From Actinomycetes bacterium (lineage in GTDB: Bacteria; Actinomycetota; CALGFH01), in contig JASLIH010000032.1 of assembly GCA_030152105.1 (NCBI GenBank), positions 1 to 5,214 on the forward strand: 5,214 bases of DNA. Direction: 5' to 3'. Under the pieces are notes generated by a model that saw only the letters and a list, made by a program, of their open reading frames with translations, was not told the origin of the DNA and searched no databases. Below, piece by piece: positions 1 to 5,041 of the stretch. Position 1 is the stretch's first letter, and each line of letters begins with the position of its first letter. Both the position numbers and the translations under genes were made by a program.

Positions 1-1
1 C

Positions 2-184
2 AAGAACCAGCTGTGGGCCTATCCCTGGACGATCGGCTTTCTGGGGGTCTTCATCGCCTACCAACTCTACCGGCTGAGCTTCCAACCCTCCGTCGGGCTG
101 ACCGCCTTGACGATCTTCGACGCGCTGATCGCCTGGTTGACCTATCGCGAGTACCGCAAGCAACTCGCGGTCGCCCGCCGGTAA
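2..184 (+). CDS. C-terminal end of a membrane protein, DUF2127-like (partial)
   Basis: The last 60 codons of a gene that begins upstream of the window, ending in TAA at 182-184. The visible part starts KNQLWAYPWTIGFLG. It contains two hydrophobic stretches, roughly residues 8-22 and 32-46 of the fragment, separated by a short polar turn with YQLYRLSFQPS, and ends in a basic tail (YREYRKQLAVARR), as expected for a cytoplasmic C-terminus by the positive-inside rule. The W-A-Y-P, YQLYRLS and W-L-T-Y-R-E-Y-R pattern resembles the C-terminus of DUF2127 membrane proteins as I remember them; this family has no firmly established function. The coding call is strong because codon use is GC3-rich and hydrophobicity is regular. 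The family call is moderate because most of the protein is missing. No gene follows closely, so it is probably the last gene of its transcript. Confidence 0.75.
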   Translation, partial: KNQLWAYPWTIGFLGVFIAYQLYRLSFQPSVGLTALTIFDALIAWLTYREYRKQLAVARR

Positions 185-652
185 CAGCGCGACGCCCTTC
201 GCCCAAGTCATCGCGTCGACGGCCATGCAATCGGTGCCGCTATGCCAGGTTCCGCTCCTGCCAGACGGGCGTGCGCCCTTCGTGGTGACACTGCGCCGGG
301 CAGGCCAACCGCCGCTAGTAACAGATTGCCGGAGCCGCCGTTCAGGGTCCGCCTCCGAGCACGGCCCGATCGTCGACCGCGTTCTGAGGCCCCTCATGCG
401 CCAACGGCCCGCGGACATCGGCCGCTCGGATGATCGAGTTGAGCGGAGAGCGAGCGGCGAAGGTTCATTCGTTCTGGCGAGGCAAAGGAACCCTCAATGC
501 TGGGTGAATATCTGGATCGTCGGTCGTGGAGTCGAAGGTTGAAGGAAGGGTCCTCACTCGGAGCTGGGACAGGCCGACAGGCATCCGTGGAGGATGCTGG
601 CTCGCCGCCGAGGTGTTCGCCAAGGGATCCTCTTAGCCATAGGAGCGTCAGC
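185..652. other. Intergenic region, no supported gene
   Basis: About 470 nt between the partial membrane protein and the next gene. Short open frames exist on both strands, but their translations are Arg/Ser/Pro-rich, have no recognisable domain and lack good ribosome-binding sites. A small hairpin GGGC-GTGC-GCCC (267-278) followed by TT lies 83 nt after the upstream stop. It is too short and lacks a T-tract, so it is not a convincing terminator. A promoter for the gene at 653 probably lies here, but I cannot pick out a clear -35/-10 pair. Confidence 0.6.
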
Positions 653-1288
653 ATGGAGCAACAAGCACGCGAGCAGGCGTTCATCAGCGCCCTGACCACC
701 GAGCAGTTCGTGCTCCAAGCCGCCCGCAGCGCCAACGTCGGGGAGATGACCGGGCGCGCCACCATCTACATGGGCGCAGTGTCCAGCGCGCTGATCGCCT
801 TTGGATTCCTGGCCCAGGTCGTCACCCGCCTGGACCCATTTGTCGCTGCGGTGCTGCCGGCCGTGTTTCTCCTAGGGGAGTTCACCTTCGCCGCCTTGTT
901 GCGCAACACCCTGGAGAACCTGGTGTTGTTGCGGCAGATGCAGCGGCTCCGCGGCTACTACCGCACCTTGGTCCCCGAAGCCGAGCAGTTCTTCGGCCAA
1001 GCCGCGGAGGAGGAGCGGTTCTCGGCCGCCATGGCCACGGTGGGGCTGCGGGCCCGGCCGGCGGGGCTGCTGTTCACCGGGGCGAGTGTGATCGCCGCGA
1101 TCAACAGCATCGTGGGTGGGGTCGGCCTTGCCCTGCTGGCGGCCAAGGTCGCGAGCCTGGCCACGGGCGCCGCGCTGGCGGTCGGCATCACCGCCGCCGT
1201 GGTCCTGTTCGGGCTGCACCTGCTCTATCAACAGCAGCGCGCCGCGTCCCTGGTCCTGCAGCCACCGGCCCAGGCATCATCGGCCTAG
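653..1288 (+). CDS. Four-segment integral membrane protein of unknown function
   Basis: A 211-residue protein. The frame is open from 497, but the ATG at 653 is preferred because AGGAG (641-645) lies 7 nt upstream and the sequence before it (RRLKEGSSLGAG and so on) does not look like protein. The N-terminus (residues 1-34) is polar and probably amphipathic (EQQAREQAFISALTTEQFVLQAARS). Four hydrophobic segments follow at about 35-57, 63-83, 137-163 and 169-192. Segments 2 and 3 are joined by a charged loop of about 50 residues (LRQMQRLRGYYRTLVPEAEQ), and the tail is short and polar. The layout of two membrane hairpins around a central charged segment recurs in uncharacterised actinobacterial membrane proteins, but I do not recognise a named family. 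There are no cysteines or obvious catalytic motifs, so I infer no function. It appears to stand alone: the next gene starts 280 nt downstream. Confidence 0.8.
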   Translation: MEQQAREQAFISALTTEQFVLQAARSANVGEMTGRATIYMGAVSSALIAFGFLAQVVTRLDPFVAAVLPAVFLLGEFTFAALLRNTLENLVLLRQMQRLRGYYRTLVPEAEQFFGQAAEEERFSAAMATVGLRARPAGLLFTGASVIAAINSIVGGVGLALLAAKVASLATGAALAVGITAAVVLFGLHLLYQQQRAASLVLQPPAQASSA

Positions 1289-1539
1289 TGATGGCAGTTG
1301 ACCCTGGCGGCGATCAGCAGCACCAGGAGTGGGCGCCACGGGTGTGACTCCGACGATGGGGTCGTCCTGGCAGTCCCGGGTCGACGCCAACTCGACCTCC
1401 CGCCTCGCTCGCTGGTCAACGTGGTGCCGCAGATCCGTCGCTGGTGGCGCTTCTGCGCGACATGGAACCAGCCGATGCCGGGCACGGCCAAGACGCATGC
1501 GCTGCCGCCTTGACGGCTCGGTTGCCGATGTCGCAGTCT

Positions 1540-1561
1540 CATATCACAAGCTTCTGAAATG
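1540..1561. promoter_or_regulatory. Candidate operator: 22-nt imperfect dyad before the ArsR gene
   Basis: Positions 1540-1561 form an inverted repeat of two 11-nt halves (CATATCACAAG and CTTCTGAAATG) centred between 1550 and 1551; 9 of 11 positions are complementary, with mismatches at the fourth and eighth pairs. It is an AT-rich island in very GC-rich DNA and ends at the first base of the GGAGG Shine-Dalgarno of the downstream regulator. ArsR/SmtB proteins commonly bind imperfect dyads that overlap their own promoters, so autoregulation is the natural reading. A TTGACG hexamer (1510-1515) could be a -35 box, but no -10 box lies at the usual 16-18 nt from it, so the promoter is unassigned. 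Confidence 0.5.
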
Positions 1562-1568
1562 GAGGCTC

Positions 1569-1925
1569 ATGGCCCAGCTTGCGCCGTTTCGGCTCCCGGC
1601 CACCCCGGCCCGCACCGACCTCGTGGCCAAGTACTTCCGCGCCCTCGGGGACCCAACCCGGCTGTTGATCCTCGGCCTCCTCCAGAGCGAGGGCGAACTG
1701 TCGGCTGGGGAGCTGACCCGCCGCCTGGGCCAGCCCCAGCCCAAGGTGTCCAACCACCTGGCTTGTCTGCGGTGGTGCGGCTTTGTCACCACTCGCCGCG
1801 ACCATCGGATCATCTACTACCGGCTGGCCGACCAGCGGGTCGCGGCCATGCTGGAGCTGGCCGATGGGCTGCTGGACGACAACGCCGACCATGTCGCCGC
1901 CTGCTGCCACATCCCGGAGGCCTGA
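1569..1925 (+). CDS. ArsR/SmtB-family metal-responsive repressor, CmtR-like
   Basis: A cytoplasmic winged-helix DNA-binding repressor of 118 residues, normal length for the family. The ATG at 1569 follows GGAGG (1561-1565) with a short 3-nt gap; the frame is open further upstream, but that translation is low-complexity and Arg-rich. Family signatures are the ALGDPTRLLILGLL helix (residues 25-38), the recognition-helix region QPKVSNHLACLRWCG (57-71), and the beta-wing with RRDHRIIYYRLAD (76-88). Cys66 and Cys70 occupy the positions of Cys57 and Cys61 of the Mycobacterium tuberculosis Cd/Pb sensor CmtR (SNHLSCLRGCG), and Cys112-Cys113 in the tail could supply the third ligand, as Cys102 does there. 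I infer a thiolate sensor for a soft metal such as Cd, Pb or Hg; the actual metal is not readable from sequence. It is the first gene of an operon: the next start lies 1 nt after this stop. Repression through the dyad at 1540-1561 is likely. Family confidence is very high, ligand moderate. Confidence 0.93.
   Translation: MAQLAPFRLPATPARTDLVAKYFRALGDPTRLLILGLLQSEGELSAGELTRRLGQPQPKVSNHLACLRWCGFVTTRRDHRIIYYRLADQRVAAMLELADGLLDDNADHVAACCHIPEA
1916..1920 (+). promoter_or_regulatory. Shine-Dalgarno that fixes the TTG start at 1927
   Basis: GGAGG lies inside the last codons of the regulator gene, 6 nt before the TTG at 1927. The other in-frame starts upstream, including an ATG at 1891, have no comparable site and would give a low-complexity N-terminus. 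This site decides the start of the second operon gene. Confidence 0.75.
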
Positions 1926-1926
1926 G

Positions 1927-2289
1927 TTGCGCTTCGCCACCGGGAACCAGCCACCGGGTCCGCGGCGGCCGCAGGTCGAGGTCCTGGTCACGCCGGACTG
2001 CCCCCATCGCGACGCCGCCATCGCCCTGGCCCAGCGGGTCTGCGAGCAACTCGGCAGCCGTGCCGAGATCCGGGTGGTCCAGGTTCCCGATCAGGCGGCG
2101 GCCGAGCAGGCCCGGTTCCTGGGCTCACCGTCCATCCGGGTGGACGGCCGCGACATCGAGCCCGGGGCCGAGCGGAACCTTGAGCTCGTCCACGGCTGCC
2201 GGCTGTATCAGGGTGCCTACAGCCTCCAGGCCCTGCCCGCGGAGGACTGGTTGCGCCAAGCCCTCGACAACCTCGAGGCCCAGCCATGA
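1927..2289 (+). CDS. Small thioredoxin-fold redox protein, DF-type (Cys form)
   Basis: A 120-residue cytoplasmic protein with no signal peptide or membrane segment. The TTG start at 1927 is chosen for its Shine-Dalgarno (1916-1920) and because it follows the regulator's stop by 1 nt. After a short Pro-rich leader, a beta-strand VEVLVTPDCPHR (residues 17-28) carries the putative active Cys25 at the end of the first strand, followed by Pro as in monothiol glutaredoxin-like proteins. The thioredoxin-fold cis-Pro segment is FLGSPSIRVDGRDIEP (64-79), and HGCRLYQG (89-96) adds Cys91; Cys39 lies in helix 1. FLGSP-I-V-G-DIEP and GCRLY are hallmarks, from memory, of a short thioredoxin-like family in which the first Cys is Sec in some genomes and which often neighbours ArsR or mercury-resistance genes. 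Here the codon is TGC. It probably exchanges electrons or metal with the membrane-anchored selenoprotein that overlaps it by ATGA; this partnership is inference. Confidence 0.85.
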   Translation: MRFATGNQPPGPRRPQVEVLVTPDCPHRDAAIALAQRVCEQLGSRAEIRVVQVPDQAAAEQARFLGSPSIRVDGRDIEPGAERNLELVHGCRLYQGAYSLQALPAEDWLRQALDNLEAQP

Positions 2290-2897
2290 CCGACCTGCCG
2301 TCACCGGCCCCCGCAGCCCGGCGGCCGCCGCAGCGGCGGGGCAAGATCGTGTTCCTGGCCGGCTGCCTGCTGGTCTTTGTGCTGGTAGCCGCTGGACTCC
2401 ATTTCCTCGGCCCTCGGTCAGCGCCACCCGGGGTGACCATGACCGACCTGCACGAGGTGGCCGACCTCCAAGCCCGGTTCAACGCCGACCGGGGCCAGCC
2501 CCGGCTGGTGGTGATCTTCTCGCCCACCTGAACCGAGTGTCGACACGGCGCCGGTCTGGTGCAATCCAAGCTCCTCAACGCTCATCCCGACGCCCGCCTG
2601 CGGGTCTATGCCATCTGGGTCAACAAGCTGTTCGGGGATGCCCGCAACCGCTGGGACGCCGCCGGGCTGACCGACCCCCGAGTGGTCCACCTGTGGGACG
2701 CCGACGACGTCTCGGGGAGCTGGCTGGCCGCCAACGTGGCTGGCTACCAGGGCAGCGACTGGGACACCTACCTGCTCTTCGGCCCCGACGCCACCTGGAC
2801 CAGCCGCCCCGGCCCGCTCCGCAACTCCGGCAGCCCGGTCGACCACCAGATCGACGACCTACGCCAGGCGCTCAATCCGCTCCTGGCAACCCCCTGA
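2286..2897 (+). CDS. Membrane-anchored thioredoxin-like selenoprotein (Sec82, UxxC)
   Basis: Read as one 203-residue protein with the TGA at 2529-2531 decoded as selenocysteine 82. The ATG overlaps the previous stop (ATGA). A Pro/Arg-rich cytoplasmic N-terminus (1-20) is followed by one membrane anchor (about 21-42, KIVFLAGCLLVFVLVAAGLH). The rest is predicted to lie outside the membrane. The thioredoxin-like domain starts near residue 54: strand RLVVIFSPT (73-81) leads directly into U82-T-E-C85, so Sec replaces the first Cys of the CxxC redox motif. Helix residues (RHGAGLVQSKLL), a second strand (LRVYAIWV) and DPRVVHLWDADDVSGSW follow in the same frame for 121 codons after the TGA with unchanged codon use. 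A SECIS-like hairpin begins 16 nt after the TGA. Stopping at the TGA would leave an anchor and one strand without an active site. The likely role is reductase or peroxidase-like thiol chemistry; the substrate is unknown. The alternative, a nonsense mutation or sequencing error, is much less likely. Confidence 0.9.
2529..2562 (+). promoter_or_regulatory. Bacterial SECIS element after the Sec UGA
   Basis: The UGA is at 2529-2531. After a 16-nt spacer, GCGCC (2548-2552) pairs with GGUGC (2558-2562), giving five pairs including one G-U, closing a 5-nt loop GGUCU (2553-2557). The first loop G is 22 nt after the UGA. Known bacterial SECIS elements have the apical loop roughly 16-37 nt after UGA with a G among its first two bases, for SelB binding; the E. 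coli fdhF element presents the same GGUCU string in its loop region about 20 nt after its UGA. A lower helix GAGU (2535-2538) with GCUC (2570-2573) is possible but weaker. Confidence 0.85.
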
Positions 2898-3147
2898 GCT
2901 ACCGCACCCTATCGTGAGCCACCCGCGAACAGAGGCCTCGATGACTCGCCCTGGCGGCATCGCGCCGCCGACGACGACGCCGCGGCCCTGATCGACCGGC
3001 TCGGCCCGGGCGGGAGCACCTGCAGGTGAGGTCCGTGCCGCCCGTTCCCGCTCGCAGCGTTCAGATGTCTACTCGGCGTGGCAGTTCTCAGAGCCGGCGG
3101 GTCAGGACCGAGCCAGAGCGACCCAGTCACGGGACGGAGCGGAGGCG

Positions 3148-3195
3148 CCGGAGCAGTTCACGGAGGGGCGGCACCCCGCTCCGGATGCCCGGAGC
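3148..3195 (+). repeat. Three-part inverted repeat CCGGAGC / GCTCCGG / CCGGAGC
   Basis: GCTCCGG (3178-3184) can pair with CCGGAGC upstream (3148-3154), enclosing a smaller GGGG-CGGCA-CCCC hairpin (3165-3177). It can also pair with an identical CCGGAGC downstream (3189-3195) across the four-base loop ATGC. The two perfect 7-bp helices are mutually exclusive, like an antiterminator/terminator pair, although no U-tract follows. GC-rich DNA produces chance hairpins, so function is uncertain. Confidence 0.4.
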
Positions 3196-3239
3196 ATGCG
3201 CCCCATGCCGTCCACCCCACACTCGGTGCGAAGTGAGCG

Positions 3240-3292
3240 GATTGGACATCGAAAGCAGCTTGGGAGGAGGCTCCCGAGATCCCAATCGGGAG
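3240..3292 (+). promoter_or_regulatory. Possible two-state RNA leader hiding or exposing a ribosome-binding site
   Basis: State A: CTCCCGA (3271-3277) pairs perfectly with TCGGGAG (3286-3292) across an 8-nt loop and buries the Shine-Dalgarno GGGAG (3288-3292) of the gene at 3298. State B: GGGAG (3262-3266) pairs with CTCCC (3271-3275) across GAGG, while GATTGG (3240-3245) pairs with CCAATC (3282-3287), leaving the Shine-Dalgarno free. The states exclude each other. I recognise no known riboswitch class. This is a structural inference from sequence only. Confidence 0.4.
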
Positions 3293-3297
3293 CACCC

Positions 3298-3549
3298 ATG
3301 CGCTACATGGTCGGTGCCGAGCAGCTCCAGCAGGTGCCATCGCTGGCCCACCGCCCCGACGGAGTGTTCCGGGTCGCCAGGACGGCCCCGGTCGGCCCAA
3401 CCCACGCTGTCTGTGCGGCGACCGGCGCCGCCGTATGTGGGATCAAGGCAGACGCCCTCGAGGTGCTGAACCAGGACTGGGAAGCGGCCTGCTTCGTCGA
3501 GAAGTGCGCCGACTGTTTCGCCACCGTTCTCGGCCGCGGGAGCGGGTAG
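3298..3549 (+). CDS. Small Cys-rich protein, putative zinc-ribbon, function unknown
   Basis: An 83-residue soluble protein. The frame is open from 3196, but the ATG at 3298 is preferred: GGGAG (3288-3292) lies 5 nt upstream, and the residues before it (HSVRSERIGHRKQLGRR) look like translated leader. The N-terminal third (MRYMVGAEQLQQVPSLAHRP) is unremarkable. The C-terminal part carries five cysteines: Cys39 and Cys47 (THAVCAATGAAVCG), then Cys65, Cys70 and Cys73 (ACFVEKCADCF). C39-x7-C47 with C70-x2-C73 fits a four-cysteine zinc site, with W61 and F74 as core residues. The pattern C-x-x-TG-x-x-VCG, D-W, then K-C-x-D-C-F resembles small uncharacterised actinobacterial proteins as I remember them. 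A role in protein or nucleic-acid binding would be a guess. It is separated by 400 nt from the selenoprotein operon and by 322 nt from the next gene. The leader hairpins suggest translational control. Confidence 0.7.
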   Translation: MRYMVGAEQLQQVPSLAHRPDGVFRVARTAPVGPTHAVCAATGAAVCGIKADALEVLNQDWEAACFVEKCADCFATVLGRGSG

Positions 3550-3871
3550 CCGCGCAGCGTTGCCGCCGGGCAGGGCTCCGGCAAGGTCGCGATTCGTCGT
3601 CTTTTGTCCGGTGCTCTTCTGGTGGCCCGGCGCCACGCGACCGCGTTGGTCCAGGCGGGAGCCAACTCCAGCAACAGATACGTATGGGCATTGGTGGCAG
3701 ACGGCGACCTTGCCGAGACCTGTCAGACAGGCCGACTGAATTGCCGGGCCGCCGCGGTGGATCCATGCCATCTTGTGGCGAGGAAAGCGGAACCTCTCGG
3801 CAGCTGCGGGGGTATGAGGTAGGACGCAACGCTGCGACCAGGTCGACGGCAGTTGCCAAGGGGAGGAAGCC
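3550..3871. other. 322-nt leader/intergenic region before the lipoprotein gene
   Basis: No supported gene. A 72-codon TTG frame (3604-3822) lacks a clear ribosome-binding site and family likeness. The region holds an 8-bp palindrome ATACGTAT (3678-3685) and the inverted repeat at 3719-3731. The promoter of the gene at 3872 should be here, but I cannot assign its boxes. Confidence 0.5.
3719..3731. repeat. Perfect 13-nt inverted repeat CCTGTC-A-GACAGG
   Basis: Two 6-bp arms around a single central base, 141 nt before the lipoprotein start. It has the size and symmetry of a binding site for a dimeric regulator, but matches no operator I know, and the spacing from the gene is rather long. It may be chance. 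Confidence 0.3.
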
Positions 3872-4843
3872 GTGCAGCGTGTTGTCACGACCGCCACCCT
3901 CGTCTTGGTCGTCGTGTTCGCCGCTTCCGCCTGCTGGTCGCGCTCGGTGGACCACGGCGCTCCCGCGGCCTCCTCCGGCGGGGGGACGCCACCACCACCG
4001 CAACCCGAGGTCGCGCCGGCGACCGGTCTCACGGGCCGGATCGTCTATGCCTCGGTGCAGGGCGATCTGTGGGTCGTGGACGCCGACGGATCCAATCGCC
4101 GCCAGTTGACCGAATCCGGCGCGGGGGTCGACTCCAGCCCTACCTGGTCGCCGGATGGCACGCGGGTCGCCTTTCGCACCACTCGGGGCTCGCCGTCGGA
4201 CCCCGATCCCTCCAACATCTTCGTCGTCAACGCCGACGGCTCCGGCGAGCGGCAGCTCACCCCGGCGCGGGGAGCGGCGGCCGGCGGGCTGTTCCCGGCC
4301 TGGTCGCCGGACGGCAACAGCATCGCCTACAGCAACGGGGCTGGGATCAACCTGGTCCGCCCGGACGGCCGCGGCCGCCGGCCACTGGGTGTCGCTGGCG
4401 AGTGCTCGGTCTGGTCGCCGGACGGCTCGGAGTTGATGTTCTGCTCCAACGGCGTCAACCGCGGCGAAGGTGTCGACAACTGGGACGTGTTCGTCATGGA
4501 CGCCGACGGCACCAATGTCCGGCGCTTGACCAGGCATGTCGGCCAGGACTATCCGGGCGCCTGGTCGCCGGACGGAACCCAGATCGCGTTCTTCTCACGG
4601 CGTGACGGGGACGGCGACGTCTATGTGATGGACGCCGACGGCGCCAACCTCAGGCGGGTGACCAACCAGCCCGGGGCGCAGGCCGCCGACGCCTGGCTGG
4701 CCGATGGCCGCCTGGTCATCGGCAGCGCCCAGGAAGGGGTGGAGGGGCCGCCGCAGTGGTTCGTGATGCGCCCGGACGGCTCCGGTCGCGCGTCACTGCC
4801 ACAGCTCAAGACCGCGATGGAACCGATCGCCTGGCTGCGGTGA
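3872..4843 (+). CDS. TolB/PD40-type beta-propeller lipoprotein
   Basis: A 323-residue secreted lipoprotein. The GTG start at 3872 follows GGAGG (3862-3866) by 5 nt. A signal peptide (MQR, then a hydrophobic core at 4-19) ends in a lipobox-like AASA-C21, so Cys21 should be lipidated after signal peptidase II cleavage. A Ser/Gly/Pro-rich linker (about 30-50) leads to a propeller with six repeats. Each couples an (A)DG-x-x-x-R-x-L-T turn (DADGSNRRQLT at 70-80, NADGSGERQLT at 120-130, then near 164, 210, 254 and 301) to a W-S-P-D-G strand (W92, W144, W181, W231, degenerate WLADG at 275). This is the PD40/WD40-like repeat of TolB and of actinobacterial lipoproteins. Six copies fit a six-bladed propeller. 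Cys178 and Cys191 could form a disulfide inside blade three. Such domains bind proteins or carbohydrates and usually lack catalysis. There is no Tol-Pal context here, so this is not TolB itself; the partner is unknown. Confidence 0.88.
   Translation: MQRVVTTATLVLVVVFAASACWSRSVDHGAPAASSGGGTPPPPQPEVAPATGLTGRIVYASVQGDLWVVDADGSNRRQLTESGAGVDSSPTWSPDGTRVAFRTTRGSPSDPDPSNIFVVNADGSGERQLTPARGAAAGGLFPAWSPDGNSIAYSNGAGINLVRPDGRGRRPLGVAGECSVWSPDGSELMFCSNGVNRGEGVDNWDVFVMDADGTNVRRLTRHVGQDYPGAWSPDGTQIAFFSRRDGDGDVYVMDADGANLRRVTNQPGAQAADAWLADGRLVIGSAQEGVEGPPQWFVMRPDGSGRASLPQLKTAMEPIAWLR
4145..4571 (+). repeat. Four near-identical DNA copies encoding WSPDG
   Basis: The decamer TGGTCGCCGG occurs at 4145, 4301, 4412 and 4562, each followed by A-[TC]-GG, encoding the W-S-P-D-G strand of successive propeller blades. 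Spacings are 156, 111 and 150 nt. Conservation at the nucleotide level, including the TCG and CCG codons, points to recent internal duplication or gene conversion between blades. Confidence 0.6.
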
Positions 4844-4900
4844 ACCCGGCGCCACGAAACGCTTGCCGCTTGTGGAGGACTAGGCATCTAGACTTCGGAA

Positions 4901-5002
4901 ATGCGGCTTACTCTGGTGGTTCTTCTCGCGGTCATTCCACCAGGCCTACTGCAGCCAACCAGACCGCACGCAACGGAATGCCTTCCCAACCTGAGCGCCT
5001 AG
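4901..5002 (+). CDS. Possible signal-peptide-like micro-ORF (33 aa)
   Basis: ATG at 4901 to TAG at 5000-5002. The translation begins MRLTLVVLLAVIPPGLLQP: a basic n-region, a hydrophobic core and a turn, like the start of a secreted protein, then ends after TECLPNLSA. The only purine-rich motif at a usable distance is a weak CGGAA (4896-4900) directly before the ATG; a proper GGAGG (4875-4879) is 21 nt away. Its codons are less GC3-rich than those of its neighbours. It may be the amputated start of a secreted protein at the element boundary, or chance. Confidence 0.2.
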   Translation: MRLTLVVLLAVIPPGLLQPTRPHATECLPNLSA

Positions 5003-5041
5003 ACCCAACTGGAGCGGTCTGAGCGGAAGATTGGCAGTTAT

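Larger units (their letters stand above)
2898..3297. other. 400-nt non-coding stretch with competing inverted repeats
   Basis: No supported gene. The frame of the selenoprotein stays open for 43 codons beyond its stop (to TGA 3027-3029), giving a polar Asp/Ala/Arg-rich translation (for example DDSPWRHRAADDD) that may be a decayed coding remnant. From about 3148 the DNA is rich in inverted repeats, annotated separately, and probably forms the leader of the small gene at 3298. No T-tract terminator is visible after the operon. Confidence 0.55.

Noticed and set aside
267..280. Rho-independent terminator after the first gene
   Set aside because: The hairpin has only a 4-bp stem and is followed by just two T residues.
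1510..1545. A sigma-70 promoter with TTGACG and CATATC
   Set aside because: The spacer would be 24 nt, far from the usual 16-18 nt, so it is not annotated as a promoter.
2559..2897. A separate gene starting at GTG 2559
   Set aside because: It lacks a ribosome-binding site, its start lies inside the SECIS stem, and the product would be a thioredoxin-like domain without its first strand and active site. It is the C-terminal part of the selenoprotein.
1559..2917. A 452-codon plus-strand open frame across the operon
   Set aside because: Its translation is Pro/Arg/Ser-rich with no domain; it is an out-of-frame shadow of three well-supported genes in GC-rich DNA.
2895..3029. The stop TGA at 2895-2897 as a second selenocysteine, with 43 further codons in frame
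   Set aside because: The domain is already complete, the extension is low-complexity, and no hairpin with a G-led loop at SECIS distance stands out. The TGA is treated as the true stop.
3604..3822. A 72-codon TTG-started frame before the lipoprotein
   Set aside because: No clear ribosome-binding site, no family likeness, and it spans the palindromes of the leader region.
3127..4537. Long minus-strand open frames (301 and 364 codons)
   Set aside because: They are antisense to the Cys-rich protein and the lipoprotein, of biased composition, with no recognisable motif; typical GC-rich antisense frames.
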